Source of the DNA: Zhuqueibacter pondensis | GTDB taxonomy: Bacteria; Zhuqueibacterota; Zhuqueibacteria; Zhuqueibacterales; Zhuqueibacteraceae | DNA: 64,000 bases | Reading direction: 5' to 3' | Assembly: GCA_034505955.1 (NCBI GenBank) | Contig: JAPDQK010000017.1 | Coordinates: 36,662-100,661, forward strand | Part shown: positions 9,598 through 18,578 of the stretch, piece by piece | How the letters are laid out: every line of letters begins with the position of its first letter | Numbering within the stretch: position 1 is the first letter of the stretch | Notes under the pieces: model-generated | The model's database searches: none | Seen by the model: the letters and a program-made list of their open reading frames with translations, nothing else | Told to the model about the DNA's origin: nothing | Position numbers and translations under genes: made by a program

Positions 9598-10535
9598 TTG
9601 AGAGCCTCCTCAGTTGTGTTATACTTGTTGAAGGTTAGTCTGTAATGTCATTGCGAGTGGCACATGGCCTATCGGCCATTCTTTACGGAAGAACACCTCT
9701 TCAGTGTCATCCTGGAAGGCTACGCCCGTGGGCTACGCCCGTGGGCTACGCCTGTGGGCTACGCTCATAGGGATCTTTTTCAGCATGAGCGTTGTGCTTC
9801 TGCTCAAAAGGATGCTTACATCATGACAAAGTAGGGGGTGTTCTTGAGAGCGTTTCTCAGCCTACGGCCGCAGGCGAAGCAATTTCATGGCATACAGATA
9901 AATCGCCAGAAGCACCGCAGTATGCGCACCAACCTCATAAAAGCTGCGTGCACAGCGACAAATACTGGTGTGGCCACTAATGCGACTGGCGAGAAGTTTG
10001 GTGGCATTTTGTTTATGAATTTTTCTTATGATTTGATCCGTCGTGAAAAAAAACACGTGATTCCCTCACATCCTGATGAGGCGCGTCAATAGGAAAAGCA
10101 GTTGTTGCCCAGGCGATGAAGACAGTTCAAGATAAGACCTAATTTCCAAAAAGACAAGACGATTTTCAGGCAGATTGTAATGCCCCACTCCCAGTGGGAA
10201 ACGTAGCGCAGTCATCTCTAAGGGCGCAGCCCTACAGGCGCAGCCTGACTGCAAGCAAGACTGCGTCCGTAGGCTGCGCTCGTAGGGATGCTTGCGCTAC
10301 TCCTTCCCCGTCACTTGAGCGATACACCCGGAAGGAAATTTTAATTGACTGATGCCGATAAATTTCTTATATTTAATCTTGCTCTTTACAACTGAGTTGC
10401 GATTCTTTGATATTGTGCTTATGAATGCCGCAACTTTAGCTGAAGCCAGAGTGGCAAAGACATTGAAAAAGCGCCAATTGAAACACAGCTTTTTTGCTGT
10501 TTTCTTTTTGCCTTTTGTTTTTTTGATTTTCAACC
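9598..10535. repeat. Gene-free stretch with palindromic repeats
   Basis: No convincing gene is seen in these about 940 bases. At 9719-9770 the unit GGGCTACGCCCGT is repeated three to four times in tandem. At about 10180-10303 lies a hairpin-forming element with AACGTAGCGCAG at one side and TTGCGCTACT at the other, enclosing several GGGCGCAGCC-type units. The same element recurs at the right end of the window. The last 150 bases before the first tRNA are AT-rich and may hold the tRNA promoter, but no clear -35/-10 pair could be fixed. Confidence 0.6.
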
Positions 10536-10609
<74 letters not shown>

Positions 10610-10698
10610 CTTAAAAAACAAAAGGCAAAGTATTTTGTCAGACGGTGCCAAAATTATTTTTTGCTGTTTGTCTTTTGAATTTTCTTTTTTCGTATTGC

Positions 10699-10771
10699 GA
10701 GGGTGTAGCTCAGCCGGTAGAGCAGCGGCCTTTTAAGCCGTTGGCCGGGAGTTCGATTCTCCCCACCCTCA
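10699..10771 (+). tRNA. tRNA-Lys (TTT)
   Basis: A 73-base cloverleaf is seen. The acceptor GAGGGTG pairs with CACCCTC, the anticodon stem GCGGC pairs with GCCGT, and the loop CTTTTAA gives anticodon TTT at 10732-10734. The T loop contains GTTCGATTC. CCA is not encoded. It is the second of three closely spaced tRNA genes. Confidence 0.95.
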
Positions 10772-10842
10772 CGAAGTAAGTGGCAAGTTGCAAAGGGCAA
10801 TTTTCTCTTGAGCTTTTTGCCCCTTGCTAATTGCCCCTTGCA

Positions 10843-10918
10843 GCGCCTATAGCTCAACTGGTAGAGCAGGTGACTCTTAATCACAAGGCTCCAGGTTCGA
10901 TTCCTGGTAGGCGCACCA
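10843..10918 (+). tRNA. tRNA-Lys (CTT)
   Basis: A cloverleaf is seen with acceptor GCGCCTA pairing with TAGGCGC, the loop CTCTTAA giving anticodon CTT at 10876-10878, and a T loop containing GTTCGATTC. Unlike the two tRNAs upstream, the 3' CCA is encoded (10916-10918). This completes the lysine decoding set together with the TTT gene 70 bases upstream. Confidence 0.95.
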
Positions 10919-10971
10919 GGGAGAAACAAAAAGAAAAAAGCAAACTGCAAAAAGCAAAAAGTGTTGAAACC

Positions 10972-11010
10972 AGCCCAAGCCAGTTGTCGGGTTTGGGCTT
11001 TTTATTTTGT
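10972..11010 (+). terminator. Rho-independent terminator of the tRNA cluster
   Basis: The arm AGCCCAA is followed after a short loop by TTTGGGCT and a T-rich tail (TTTTTATTTTG). It lies about 55 bases after the last tRNA and is oriented to end the tRNA transcript. Confidence 0.8.
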
Positions 11011-11397
11011 TGCCCGTTTCCCTCCTGCATTCTTTTCCATATTCGGCACTTCCCCAAAATTTCACACCAAATTCTCCATTTTAGAATCTTTGTGTGTATA
11101 CTTTTAGTGTTGAATTTTCTCTCGAAGGGCGTTTTAAAGAGTGCTTCTTTTGTGGTGTGAACAGGGCGGTTCCCACCTTTATTGAACCTTTCAGATCATT
11201 AAAATCAAGGGATGGATTCAGTTTTCACGGCCACAGTCGTGAAGACGAAATCTTCATTATGCTTGGCTTATAGCTGACACCATGAGTCCTTTTACAAGAG
11301 GATTGTTTTTTAACAAAAAGGCCGACGCGGAATTCTCTTGTTGATCCGGAGCATTCAGGGTTTTCGGCTGTGATGAGATCATTACAAGGGGTGCCAT
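11011..11397. other. Non-coding stretch between tRNA terminator and glycosyltransferase gene
   Basis: I see no gene or clear repeat family in these about 390 AT-rich bases. The region should hold the promoter of the following locus. AAGGGG at 11386-11391 is a ribosome binding site six bases before the GTG start at 11398. Confidence 0.5.
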
Positions 11398-12618
11398 GTG
11401 TCTTCCCTGCGGATTTTGATGTATTGCCATGACCGCTTTGGTCTCGGCCACACGACGCGGACGCTGAGGATTGCCTCGTATCTTGCTGAAAATCTGGCAG
11501 ATTGTTCAGTGCTGGTGTTGACGGACTTATCGATCATCGGACGGTTCAAATTTCCACAGAATGTCGATTATGTCCATCTACCGGGCATCACGCAAAATGT
11601 CCATCCGCAATATCGTGCGGGCACGCTGAACCTCGAGCACGAGAATACGATCCGCATTCGCCGCAAGATTACGCAAAGTGCGGCCAAGACGTTTCAACCC
11701 AACTTATTCGTCATTGAGCGGGATCCTTTTGGCTTGCAAAGCGAGATGCAGCGGATGTTGTCTTTTGTGCGCGAGGAGTTGCCGGAAACCAAAGTGATCT
11801 GGGGTTTGCCGGATGTCGTCGGTGAGCCGGAAAGTGTCGTCAGCGATTGGAAGCGCGAAGGTGTCTACCAATCGCTGGAGCGATTTTGCGATGAAATTTG
11901 GGTCTACGGCACGAAAGAGATTTTTGACCAGGCGCAGGAATACCAAATTCCGGAGCCGCTGGCAAATAGAGTTCATTATACCGGCTATTTGCGCTCACCG
12001 GGCGCGGCCAATCACCGGCTGAAAAAAGATCTCGGCCGCATGAATCCGAAAAAGCCTTTCGTTCTGATCACCGCCGGCAGCGGAGCCGAGGGCTATGCGC
12101 TCATCGATACTTATTTGCGTTTTCTCGAGCGTGCCGGTGACGCCGTGGCTTTTCAGAGCCTGATCGTCACCGGGCCGATGATGCGCTCGCGCGAAAAGCT
12201 CATGTTGAAGCATCGCGCGCAGAAGCTGCCGGAGGTCATTTTTCATCGTTTCAGCAAAAACATTCTGCAATATGTCAAATATGCCACCGTTGTGGTTTGC
12301 ACCGGCGGCTATAATACTCTCTGCGAGATTCTCTCTTATCGCAAACCGGCGATTCTGGTTCCATTTCTGACACCGCCGCGGGAGCATCTCTTACGAGCGC
12401 GAATTTTTGAAAAGCTGGGCTTGGTTAGACTGTTGTACCCTACTGAGCTGGCGCCGAAGCGCATTGCCGAGATGGTGTCAACGGAAGTGTCCAACGGTTC
12501 AGCCAGCCTGCTTCGCCCACGAATCAATATTCCGCTCGATGGATTGGAAAATATTGCGGCACGAATCGAATCATTGGGCGGCTATAAAGCGTCACTGGTG
12601 CGTCAAGCCGCTTCATAA
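11398..12618 (+). CDS. GT-B glycosyltransferase of the MurG/UGT-like group (first of a pair)
   Basis: The 406-residue protein starts at GTG 11398, supported by AAGGGG six bases upstream. The N-terminus has YCHDRFGLGHTTRTLRIA, the glycine/histidine loop typical of MurG-like and COG4671-type glycosyltransferases. The C-terminal half has TAGSGAEGY and the donor-binding VVCTGGYNTLCEILSYRKP motif (MurG/UGT style), with PREHLLRARIFEKLGL after it. It should transfer a sugar from a nucleotide sugar at the cytoplasmic side of the membrane. The next gene is a clear paralogue. Donor and acceptor are unknown; the setting suggests glycan or glycolipid assembly. Confidence 0.85.
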   Translation: MSSLRILMYCHDRFGLGHTTRTLRIASYLAENLADCSVLVLTDLSIIGRFKFPQNVDYVHLPGITQNVHPQYRAGTLNLEHENTIRIRRKITQSAAKTFQPNLFVIERDPFGLQSEMQRMLSFVREELPETKVIWGLPDVVGEPESVVSDWKREGVYQSLERFCDEIWVYGTKEIFDQAQEYQIPEPLANRVHYTGYLRSPGAANHRLKKDLGRMNPKKPFVLITAGSGAEGYALIDTYLRFLERAGDAVAFQSLIVTGPMMRSREKLMLKHRAQKLPEVIFHRFSKNILQYVKYATVVVCTGGYNTLCEILSYRKPAILVPFLTPPREHLLRARIFEKLGLVRLLYPTELAPKRIAEMVSTEVSNGSASLLRPRINIPLDGLENIAARIESLGGYKASLVRQAAS

Positions 12619-12630
12619 ATTAGTCCTTAA

Positions 12631-12673
12631 ACAAAATAATTGGTGACAAATTATTTTGTCACCAATTATTTTG
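12631..12673. repeat. GACAAAATAATT-type palindrome, copy 1
   Basis: An inverted repeat with arms CAAAATAATTGGTGAC and GTCACCAATTATTTTG lies between the two glycosyltransferase genes. Related copies occur near 20822, 33867, 50193 and 55660. Its position right after a gene would allow a role in mRNA end formation or stability. Confidence 0.85.
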
Positions 12674-12707
12674 CCTCTTTTGGTTCCGGCTTGTCCGGAT
12701 TGGGATT

Positions 12708-14021
12708 ATGCAAAAAAATTTCTTGACAACGGGAGTTGACCTCACCGAAGGAGCGAGCAACGGGAGGTTACTGACACGTTCCCTTGCAGATGACAGGCCG
12801 ATCGCGCACACGTTGATTGATGCTGAGCTGAGCTGCGATGATCCGGTAAAGGTTCTGATTTACTCCCAAGATGGTTTTGGCCTTGGACATTTGCGGCGCA
12901 ATCTCAACATCTGCCTGCAGATCAAAAAGCTTCACCCAAACGCTTCGATCTTGATTATCGCCGATTCGCCCAAAGCGCCATTTTTCAAATTGCCGCCGCA
13001 ATGTGATTTCATCAAGATTCCCACGATCGTCAAAATCGACACCGGCGTCTGGCGGCCCGACCGGCTGCCCATGCATTACCAGGAGCTGTTGGGCATACGC
13101 GCGGAAATCATTCAAAATGTCGCGTTGAGCTTTCGGCCGCATATTTTTCTGGTCGACCACATGCCGCACGGCGCACTGGGAGAATTGGCCAAACCTTTGG
13201 AAATGATCAAGCGTTATTGTCCGGAGACGAAAATCATTTTGGGCTTGCGCGATATTTTGGGAGCGCCGGAGGTGATCCGCAAACAATGGGCGAAAGAGGG
13301 CGCCTTCGAGGCCGCTGAGATTTATTATGACAAAATTTGTATTTATGGCAGCGAAGACCTCTTCAGTGTAACCACCGAATACCAATTTCCGAATGCTGTT
13401 GCCGCCAAAACGCAATACTGTGGTTACGTCTGTCGTGAGGATATTAAAACCACCAATAGCGCGTTGCCTCATTTGTTCCCGGAAGAGCGCGAGAAGTTCG
13501 TTTTGGTGACCGGCGGTGGCGGCGCCGATGCGAGTTATTTCATGGACAAATTCATCGAGGCGGTTCGCTTGATGTCGCCACAAGCGACTTTCAACGCCTT
13601 GGTTTCAACCGGCCCGTTTATGCATCAGGAGCAATACCAGCTTCTTCATCGAAAGGCGAAAGGCCTGCCGGTCGTGGTGGCGAGGATCGGCCAGGATAAC
13701 ATTCGATTTTTACGACGGGCGGATTTGGTCATCTCCATGGCGGGTTACAACACCGTCAGTGAAATCATGCGTTTCCGCAAAAATGCCATTATTATTCCCA
13801 GACCCGGCCCCAGCGCGGAGCAGACCATGCGCACGCGCATCATGACCGAACGGGGACTTTTTAGCAGTATTCACCCGCGTGATTTAACTGCGGAGAAATT
13901 CGCCGAGTTGGTGTCGCAACGACTGCAAAATAACGGCGGTATGAACGAGACCATGGTTCCGGATCTCAATGGTGCATCGCAAGCGGCAAAGCTGATGCTG
14001 TCGGTACTTGATGACCGTTAA
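12708..14021 (+). CDS. GT-B glycosyltransferase of the MurG/UGT-like group (second of a pair)
   Basis: The 437-residue protein is a paralogue of the preceding one: YSQDGFGLGHLRRNLNI near residue 55, VTGGGGADASYFMDKF in the middle and VISMAGYNTVSEIMRFRKN as the donor-binding region. It has about 45 extra N-terminal residues compared with its neighbour; no closer ATG fits well, so this part may be real or the start may lie further in. The two genes are 89 bases apart, separated only by a palindromic repeat. Expected role: nucleotide-sugar dependent transfer in the same pathway as its neighbour. Confidence 0.83.
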   Translation: MQKNFLTTGVDLTEGASNGRLLTRSLADDRPIAHTLIDAELSCDDPVKVLIYSQDGFGLGHLRRNLNICLQIKKLHPNASILIIADSPKAPFFKLPPQCDFIKIPTIVKIDTGVWRPDRLPMHYQELLGIRAEIIQNVALSFRPHIFLVDHMPHGALGELAKPLEMIKRYCPETKIILGLRDILGAPEVIRKQWAKEGAFEAAEIYYDKICIYGSEDLFSVTTEYQFPNAVAAKTQYCGYVCREDIKTTNSALPHLFPEEREKFVLVTGGGGADASYFMDKFIEAVRLMSPQATFNALVSTGPFMHQEQYQLLHRKAKGLPVVVARIGQDNIRFLRRADLVISMAGYNTVSEIMRFRKNAIIIPRPGPSAEQTMRTRIMTERGLFSSIHPRDLTAEKFAELVSQRLQNNGGMNETMVPDLNGASQAAKLMLSVLDDR

Positions 14022-14341
14022 TCCGGCGAACGCCCGGCTCTTGAAGGAGCTACCACGAAAATAGCTTGTGCTGTCACTCAGGAGGAGTCTTTTTAGCTGG
14101 GCCTGGTTCTTGTGTTTAAAAAGATGCCTCCTGCATGACATGCTCCAAAAGTGGTCACGATTTTCATCATGAAGGGTGCCGCGCGCGGCATGGCAATTCC
14201 TACGGAATGACAGCCTTAGTTAAGGTAAGGTTCAGATGGCTAAATTCTTACGAATAGGATAACTCCACATGATCCGTCGCAAAAGCAGATTAGTTGTGGA
14301 CACATAGATTGGCTAACTCATCAATTTATAACATAAATCTA
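14022..14341. repeat. Intergenic stretch with a partial attCTGGAAGAATC-family repeat
   Basis: No gene is seen. At about 14190-14262 there is a short form of a dispersed repeat: ATTCCTACGGAATGACA followed by GCCTTAGTTAAGGTAAG and GATGGCTAAATTCTTAC. Longer copies of the same sequence occur at about 49910-50035 and, inverted, at 53262-53460. Confidence 0.65.
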
Positions 14342-15688
14342 ATGACACCATCACGAGAAAAAATCTTCGGGTTCATACTCAAAGGTTATCCCCGTCTCTC
14401 CGAGACTTTTATTGTCAATGAAATTTTGCTTCTGGAAGAGCTGGGCTACAAGCTGCACATTTTCGCCTTGCGCAATCCCGGCGAGTCGAAAGTGCATGAC
14501 CATGTGCGCCGGGTGCAGGCGAAGGTCACCTACATTCCGGATTACTTTTGGCCGTTCTTTTTCGCCTTTATGAACACGAATATCCGTTTGTTCTTGAATC
14601 GCCCCCGTGTATACTGGCCGGCGTTTTGGTTCGCTCTGACGCGCAGTGTACGCCAACGCAGCTCTTCGACGATCAAGCGTTTCGTGCAGGCGGCATACTT
14701 GGTGCAAAAGCATCTTGCCGAAACCGGTGTCTCCCATTTTCATGCCCACTTCAGCCATGGCCCAACCACGGTGGCGTATTTCGCCGCTTGGTTAACCGGC
14801 TTGCATTACAGTTTCAGCGCGCATGCCAAGGATATTTACCTGCAGGAGCATGAGTTTTTGCGGGAGAAAATTCGCCGCGCCAAATTTGCCGTGACCTGCA
14901 CGGAATACAATCGCAAGCACATGCTGGAAATCGCCGGTCATGACGCACCGGTCTATCGCGTTTACCACGGCAACGATCTCCAGCTTTTCAAAGCTGCACC
15001 GTCGACACGATCAAATGATCGTTGTCCGGTCATCTTATCGGTTGGTCGTTTTGTACCTAAAAAAGGGTTCCCCGTGCTGATGCAGGCGTTGCAAAAAATC
15101 AAGCAACAAGGATTGTCTTTTCGGGCGTTCATTGTAGGTGGCGGACCGCTGCAAAGCGAGTTAGAAAAGCTGCAAACCGATTTGGGGCTGAGCGATTGTG
15201 TCGTCTTGCTCTCGCAGATGTCGCAGACCGAGCTGTTGGCATATTATCGCCAAGCCGACGTCTTCGCTCTCGCTTGCGAGGTTCAAAATGATGGCGATCG
15301 TGACGGCATTCCCAATGTTTTGGTCGAAGCCATGGCGATGGGCATTCCGGTTGTATCGACCTCGATTTCCGGTATTCCGGAATTGATTGAAAATGGGGTC
15401 AATGGCTTGCTCGTGGCGGAAAAAGATCCATCGGCATTAGCCGAAGCCATCGCCACTTTGCTGCGCCAGCCGGAATTGGCGCAACGCCTCGGCAGGGCCG
15501 GCCGGGCGAAAGTAGAACGTGATTTTGACGCCAGACGCAACGTCGAAAAAATCGGCGAGTTGCTGCGGAGCACGCTCGACAGCCGCGCGCGCACTGCATC
15601 AGCCTTTCACGAGACGAAATCCAAATTGACAAAGCCGTCTCGCAAAATTCGGCGTTCGGCAGCCGTTGCTTCTATTGTTGATACATAA
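14342..15688 (+). CDS. GT4-family glycosyltransferase
   Basis: The 448-residue protein is read from the ATG at 14342, where similarity begins (FGFILKGYPRLSETFIVNEI). An upstream in-frame start at 14294 adds 16 unlikely residues. This N-terminus (KGYPRLSETFI) is typical of GT4 enzymes in exopolysaccharide loci. The donor-binding C-terminal domain shows ILSVGRFVPKKGFPVLMQAL, IVGGGPLQSELE and the EX7E-type region GIPNVLVEAMAMGIPVVST. It is a cytoplasmic or membrane-associated retaining transferase. The linkage made is not predictable. A basic tail of about 30 residues follows the family core. Confidence 0.9.
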   Translation: MTPSREKIFGFILKGYPRLSETFIVNEILLLEELGYKLHIFALRNPGESKVHDHVRRVQAKVTYIPDYFWPFFFAFMNTNIRLFLNRPRVYWPAFWFALTRSVRQRSSSTIKRFVQAAYLVQKHLAETGVSHFHAHFSHGPTTVAYFAAWLTGLHYSFSAHAKDIYLQEHEFLREKIRRAKFAVTCTEYNRKHMLEIAGHDAPVYRVYHGNDLQLFKAAPSTRSNDRCPVILSVGRFVPKKGFPVLMQALQKIKQQGLSFRAFIVGGGPLQSELEKLQTDLGLSDCVVLLSQMSQTELLAYYRQADVFALACEVQNDGDRDGIPNVLVEAMAMGIPVVSTSISGIPELIENGVNGLLVAEKDPSALAEAIATLLRQPELAQRLGRAGRAKVERDFDARRNVEKIGELLRSTLDSRARTASAFHETKSKLTKPSRKIRRSAAVASIVDT

Positions 15689-15733
15689 ATCGACTATACC
15701 ACCGTGGAATAACAACCCATCAGGTAAAACATC

Positions 15734-16828
15734 ATGGCATCTGCATCTTCGGAACTGATGTTCCACGATAAGTTGTATACACTCGACATCGCCCTTGACA
15801 GCCAACGTATGCGCCAGACTTTTAACGCGCTGGCGCGGGAACATTTTGGTGAACATGTCGAAGTGCGCCACCTCAGTATTGAAATGCTTCGCCGGCGCAA
15901 TCAACGTTGCGTCATTCGCTATTTCGTTGACGTTTTCGACCCTGTCGCCCAATGGCAAAAAGAGTGGCGGATCATTGGCAAAGTTTACAAAGCCAATCGC
16001 GGGGAAAGAGTCTTTGAACTCATGCAGGAGCTTTGGGAAAAAGGATTCTCTCGCCAGGCGGCGGATCATATCAGCATCCCGGAGCCGCTGGACTTTTCCT
16101 CCTCACTCTGCATGCTCTTCCAAGAAGAGGTGCCGGGCTTGCCGGTTAAAACCTGGCTCAAACAGTCACCGGAGCCCGAGTACTTGCGACAATTGGCACG
16201 CACCCTGGTCAAGCTGCATCGGTGCCCGCTGATCCCGGGCAAGCCGTTTCGGATGAAAGACCATCTTTCGCGATGCCATCCGTCGCATCACTTTTTATCG
16301 CTGGCCTGCCCGGAACAGTCAAAAAAAATCGATTACATCGTCAACGCCGCTTATAAAATTGAAAGCACGTTTGACGAATCGAGTTTTACGCCCGTCCACG
16401 GCGATTTTCACCTGGGTCAGGTGCATCTGCTCAATGGCAATGCCTGGCTGATTGATTTTGACGCGCTCAGCTATGGCGATCCGGCCTCGGATCTGGGCAA
16501 TGTCCTGGTCTTTTTGCGGGGCAAAGCCAGAAAGATCCCCCAGATCTCGGAGCTGATTACGGCATTTCTCGACGAGTATTTTTCCGTGATGGATCGCGAG
16601 ATCGCCGCACGCATATCGCTTTACGAAGGCCTGACGCATCTGCGCCGCGCCTGTAAATGTCTGCGTCTGCAAGAGGAAGGATGGGAACGAAAAGTCAGGC
16701 GCATGATCGACCTGGGCGTCTCCTGTCTTGAAAATATGGAGAAAAGTGACTGGCAGGCCTTGAGCCGTTCTTATGAAGTCGCCGAGGATGAAGATTGGGA
16801 AGAACTTGAAGTAGTCGAGGGTGATTAA
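15734..16828 (+). CDS. APH-family phosphotransferase, short form with intact HGD (paralogue A)
   Basis: The 364-residue protein has the aminoglycoside-phosphotransferase/choline-kinase fold signature. The catalytic loop HGDFHLGQ begins at His222 with the catalytic Asp at 224; the usual metal-binding Asn five residues later is Gln. The second metal motif IDFDALSYGDPASDLG has Asp241. A single N-lobe hairpin (RRNQRCVIRYF) precedes it. Family members phosphorylate small hydroxyl-bearing molecules, not only antibiotics. Here the gene follows a GT4 gene by 45 bases, so a sugar or lipid-linked substrate is more plausible than drug resistance. The C-terminus is strongly acidic (AEDEDWEELEVVEGD). Confidence 0.83.
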   Translation: MASASSELMFHDKLYTLDIALDSQRMRQTFNALAREHFGEHVEVRHLSIEMLRRRNQRCVIRYFVDVFDPVAQWQKEWRIIGKVYKANRGERVFELMQELWEKGFSRQAADHISIPEPLDFSSSLCMLFQEEVPGLPVKTWLKQSPEPEYLRQLARTLVKLHRCPLIPGKPFRMKDHLSRCHPSHHFLSLACPEQSKKIDYIVNAAYKIESTFDESSFTPVHGDFHLGQVHLLNGNAWLIDFDALSYGDPASDLGNVLVFLRGKARKIPQISELITAFLDEYFSVMDREIAARISLYEGLTHLRRACKCLRLQEEGWERKVRRMIDLGVSCLENMEKSDWQALSRSYEVAEDEDWEELEVVEGD

Positions 16829-16864
16829 TATTGCAATGTTAACTTGACGATGTCGAGGGTTTTA

Positions 16865-17024
16865 ATCCCACAACGTCAGTTGTAGGTTCTTGAATGCACA
16901 AGCTAAAGTGCCCGGCTGCAGGTGGCAAACCCACTCCGTGAGGAGTGGGGGCTTCAAAAATCGTGCTGGTGCGGTAAGCTTGAAGCACCCTACGGGCGCA
17001 GCCCACTTCTGGCGAGGTGGGGTT
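16865..17024 (+). repeat. CCCACAACGT composite repeat, copy 1
   Basis: An element of about 160 bases starts with CCCACAACGTCAGTTGTAGG, carries AACCCACTCCGTGAGGAGTGG in the middle and ends with GCTTGAAGCACCCTACGGGC and a GTGGGGTT edge. Two further copies lie at about 31454-31612 (same strand) and 37760-37931 (opposite strand). It fills the space before the DUF5666-like gene. Confidence 0.75.
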
Positions 17025-17063
17025 CCTCAAATAATTTGTTCATGTTTATGGAGGTAATTTCTT

Positions 17064-17528
17064 ATGGATAAAATTATCGGATTCAGTGATCTCCGCGTGG
17101 GCCAACGGGTGAAGATCAAGGGCAAATCTACAGAAGGCGAAAGCTTTCTCGCTCTGGAAGTCAGTGTGAAACCGGACGAAGAGGGAGCAGCGATGGAAGG
17201 AAGGATTCAACGCCTCGATATGCAAAAGAATTTACTGCGCTTGCTGAATCGTGACCTCATGCTGACGAATGGCGTTGAGATCAAGAACCTGTTGCGCCAA
17301 CCGATCACGTTGAAAGATTTGAAAGTGGGCGATGTGGTTAAAGTCAAAGGTACTTACTCACCGGCCAAGGGCTTTCTGCCGGCAAAGGTGAAAATGCAGG
17401 AGTCCAAAGGATTCAACATCGAGGAAATCCAGGGGCACATCCAAAAAATCGATTCGGCAAAGAACGCCCTGGAAGTTTGCGGTATCACGATCACGCTCAA
17501 CGAAAAGACGGAGATCGAAGGCTTTTGA
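17064..17528 (+). CDS. DUF5666-like small protein with two repeats
   Basis: The 154-residue protein starts at ATG 17064, with GGAGG about ten bases upstream. It consists of two related OB-like beta units: VGQRVKIKGKSTEGESFLA then EGRIQRLDMQKNLLRL, and VGDVVKVKGTYSPAKGFLPA then QGHIQKIDSAKNALEV. The pattern (V..G..V.v.G, then G.I..id) is that of DUF5666 domains. No signal peptide is seen, unlike the related protein at 49260-49838. Its stop codon overlaps the likely TTG start of the APH-like gene that follows, which suggests coupled translation. Function unknown. Confidence 0.72.
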   Translation: MDKIIGFSDLRVGQRVKIKGKSTEGESFLALEVSVKPDEEGAAMEGRIQRLDMQKNLLRLLNRDLMLTNGVEIKNLLRQPITLKDLKVGDVVKVKGTYSPAKGFLPAKVKMQESKGFNIEEIQGHIQKIDSAKNALEVCGITITLNEKTEIEGF

Positions 17529-18514
17529 TTGAGCTCATCACTGATCGGAAATTGCCCGGTTTGGCCACGGCCTTGAACGACGACGAGATGCGTCTGTTAT
17601 TCTCTTCGTCGTTGCGCCGGACGCCAGACTTCGGGCAAATCACTCCGTTGCAGGTCAGACACCAAGTCTTGAAATATACACCAGGCAAGCGTTGTGTCAT
17701 CGAATATCGGCTGCATACGAAAAATGAAGGCTCTCCTCCGTTGCGCCTCATCGGCAAGATGTATCGTAAAGATCGCGGCCGGATTATTTTTGAGAATCTG
17801 CGCCACCTGTGGGAAATTTCACATAGAAACGGCGTCGCCGGTAAATCGTTGGGCATGCCCGAACCTTTGGCCTATTTGCCCGAGATCGGCATGGTACTCC
17901 AAAGCGCCGTTCCCGGACGCCAGCTTTCCGATTTTTCGCCACAGGATGACTTGCCCGAGGCTATCCGCCATGTGGCCGAGAATCTGGCGGTTTTGCACGG
18001 CTTGCCCGTTGCCGCGGGTGAAAAAAGAACTATAGCCGATCATCTTGCGAAGTATTGCCATTCCGGCCTGGAAGCTTTGATGGCGGCCCTTCCGGAATCG
18101 GCGCCATTGGTGGAGGGCATAGTTGCGGCGCTGGCAGAGGAAAGCTTGCAGCGCGCTCCCCTTTGTCCCATTCACGGGGACCTCGGCCTCGCACAGATTT
18201 TTATTGCCGAAAACCGGGCTTATTTCATCGACTTCGACGGTTTTGGTCTTTCGCACGCCGCGCTGGACCTCGGCAATTTTCTGGTCACGCTGCAGGTGCA
18301 TTTTGGGTCAAAGAGCAGTGAATTGGCACAAGTGTTTTTGGAAAGCTACCTGGCGAACCAGCCTCCCCAGTTCCTCACCGGACTGCGAGCCTATCAAGCC
18401 TTTGCGTGTCTGCGCCGGGCCGTTATCTGTTTTCGCTTGAAAACGGGTGCCGGTTGGCACGGGCAAATCCTGCAGCTTCTTGAAACCGGCAATGCATTCC
18501 TGAGCGAAAGCTGA
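17525..18514 (+). CDS. APH-family phosphotransferase, short form with intact HGD (paralogue B)
   Basis: The protein is about 329 residues if started at TTG 17525, which overlaps the DUF5666 stop (TTGA). The start is uncertain, because no ATG lies before codon 22 and a longer reading would begin inside the upstream gene. The N-lobe hairpin is KYTPGKRCVIEYRL followed by LIGKMYRKDRG. The catalytic loop HGDLGLAQ begins at His217 with Asp219 present, and the metal motif IDFDGFGLS follows. As in paralogue A, Asn is replaced by Gln. It is probably a small-molecule kinase of the exopolysaccharide-like locus; the substrate is unknown. Confidence 0.8.
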   Translation: MIELITDRKLPGLATALNDDEMRLLFSSSLRRTPDFGQITPLQVRHQVLKYTPGKRCVIEYRLHTKNEGSPPLRLIGKMYRKDRGRIIFENLRHLWEISHRNGVAGKSLGMPEPLAYLPEIGMVLQSAVPGRQLSDFSPQDDLPEAIRHVAENLAVLHGLPVAAGEKRTIADHLAKYCHSGLEALMAALPESAPLVEGIVAALAEESLQRAPLCPIHGDLGLAQIFIAENRAYFIDFDGFGLSHAALDLGNFLVTLQVHFGSKSSELAQVFLESYLANQPPQFLTGLRAYQAFACLRRAVICFRLKTGAGWHGQILQLLETGNAFLSES

Positions 18515-18578
18515 TCCGGCGATTGGCTTCTTTGTTGGTAAACCAGAGGTGAACGCTCAGTAAATATTTTTTTGAGAG

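Noticed and set aside
9792..10092. Short overlapping open frames in the gap before the tRNAs
   Set aside because: They are short, lack ribosome binding sites and any similarity to known families.
10654..10950. Open frame of 98 codons on the minus strand with RNRTWSLVIKSHLL
   Set aside because: It is the antisense of the tRNA genes; this peptide is a well-known false product of tRNA-antisense reading.
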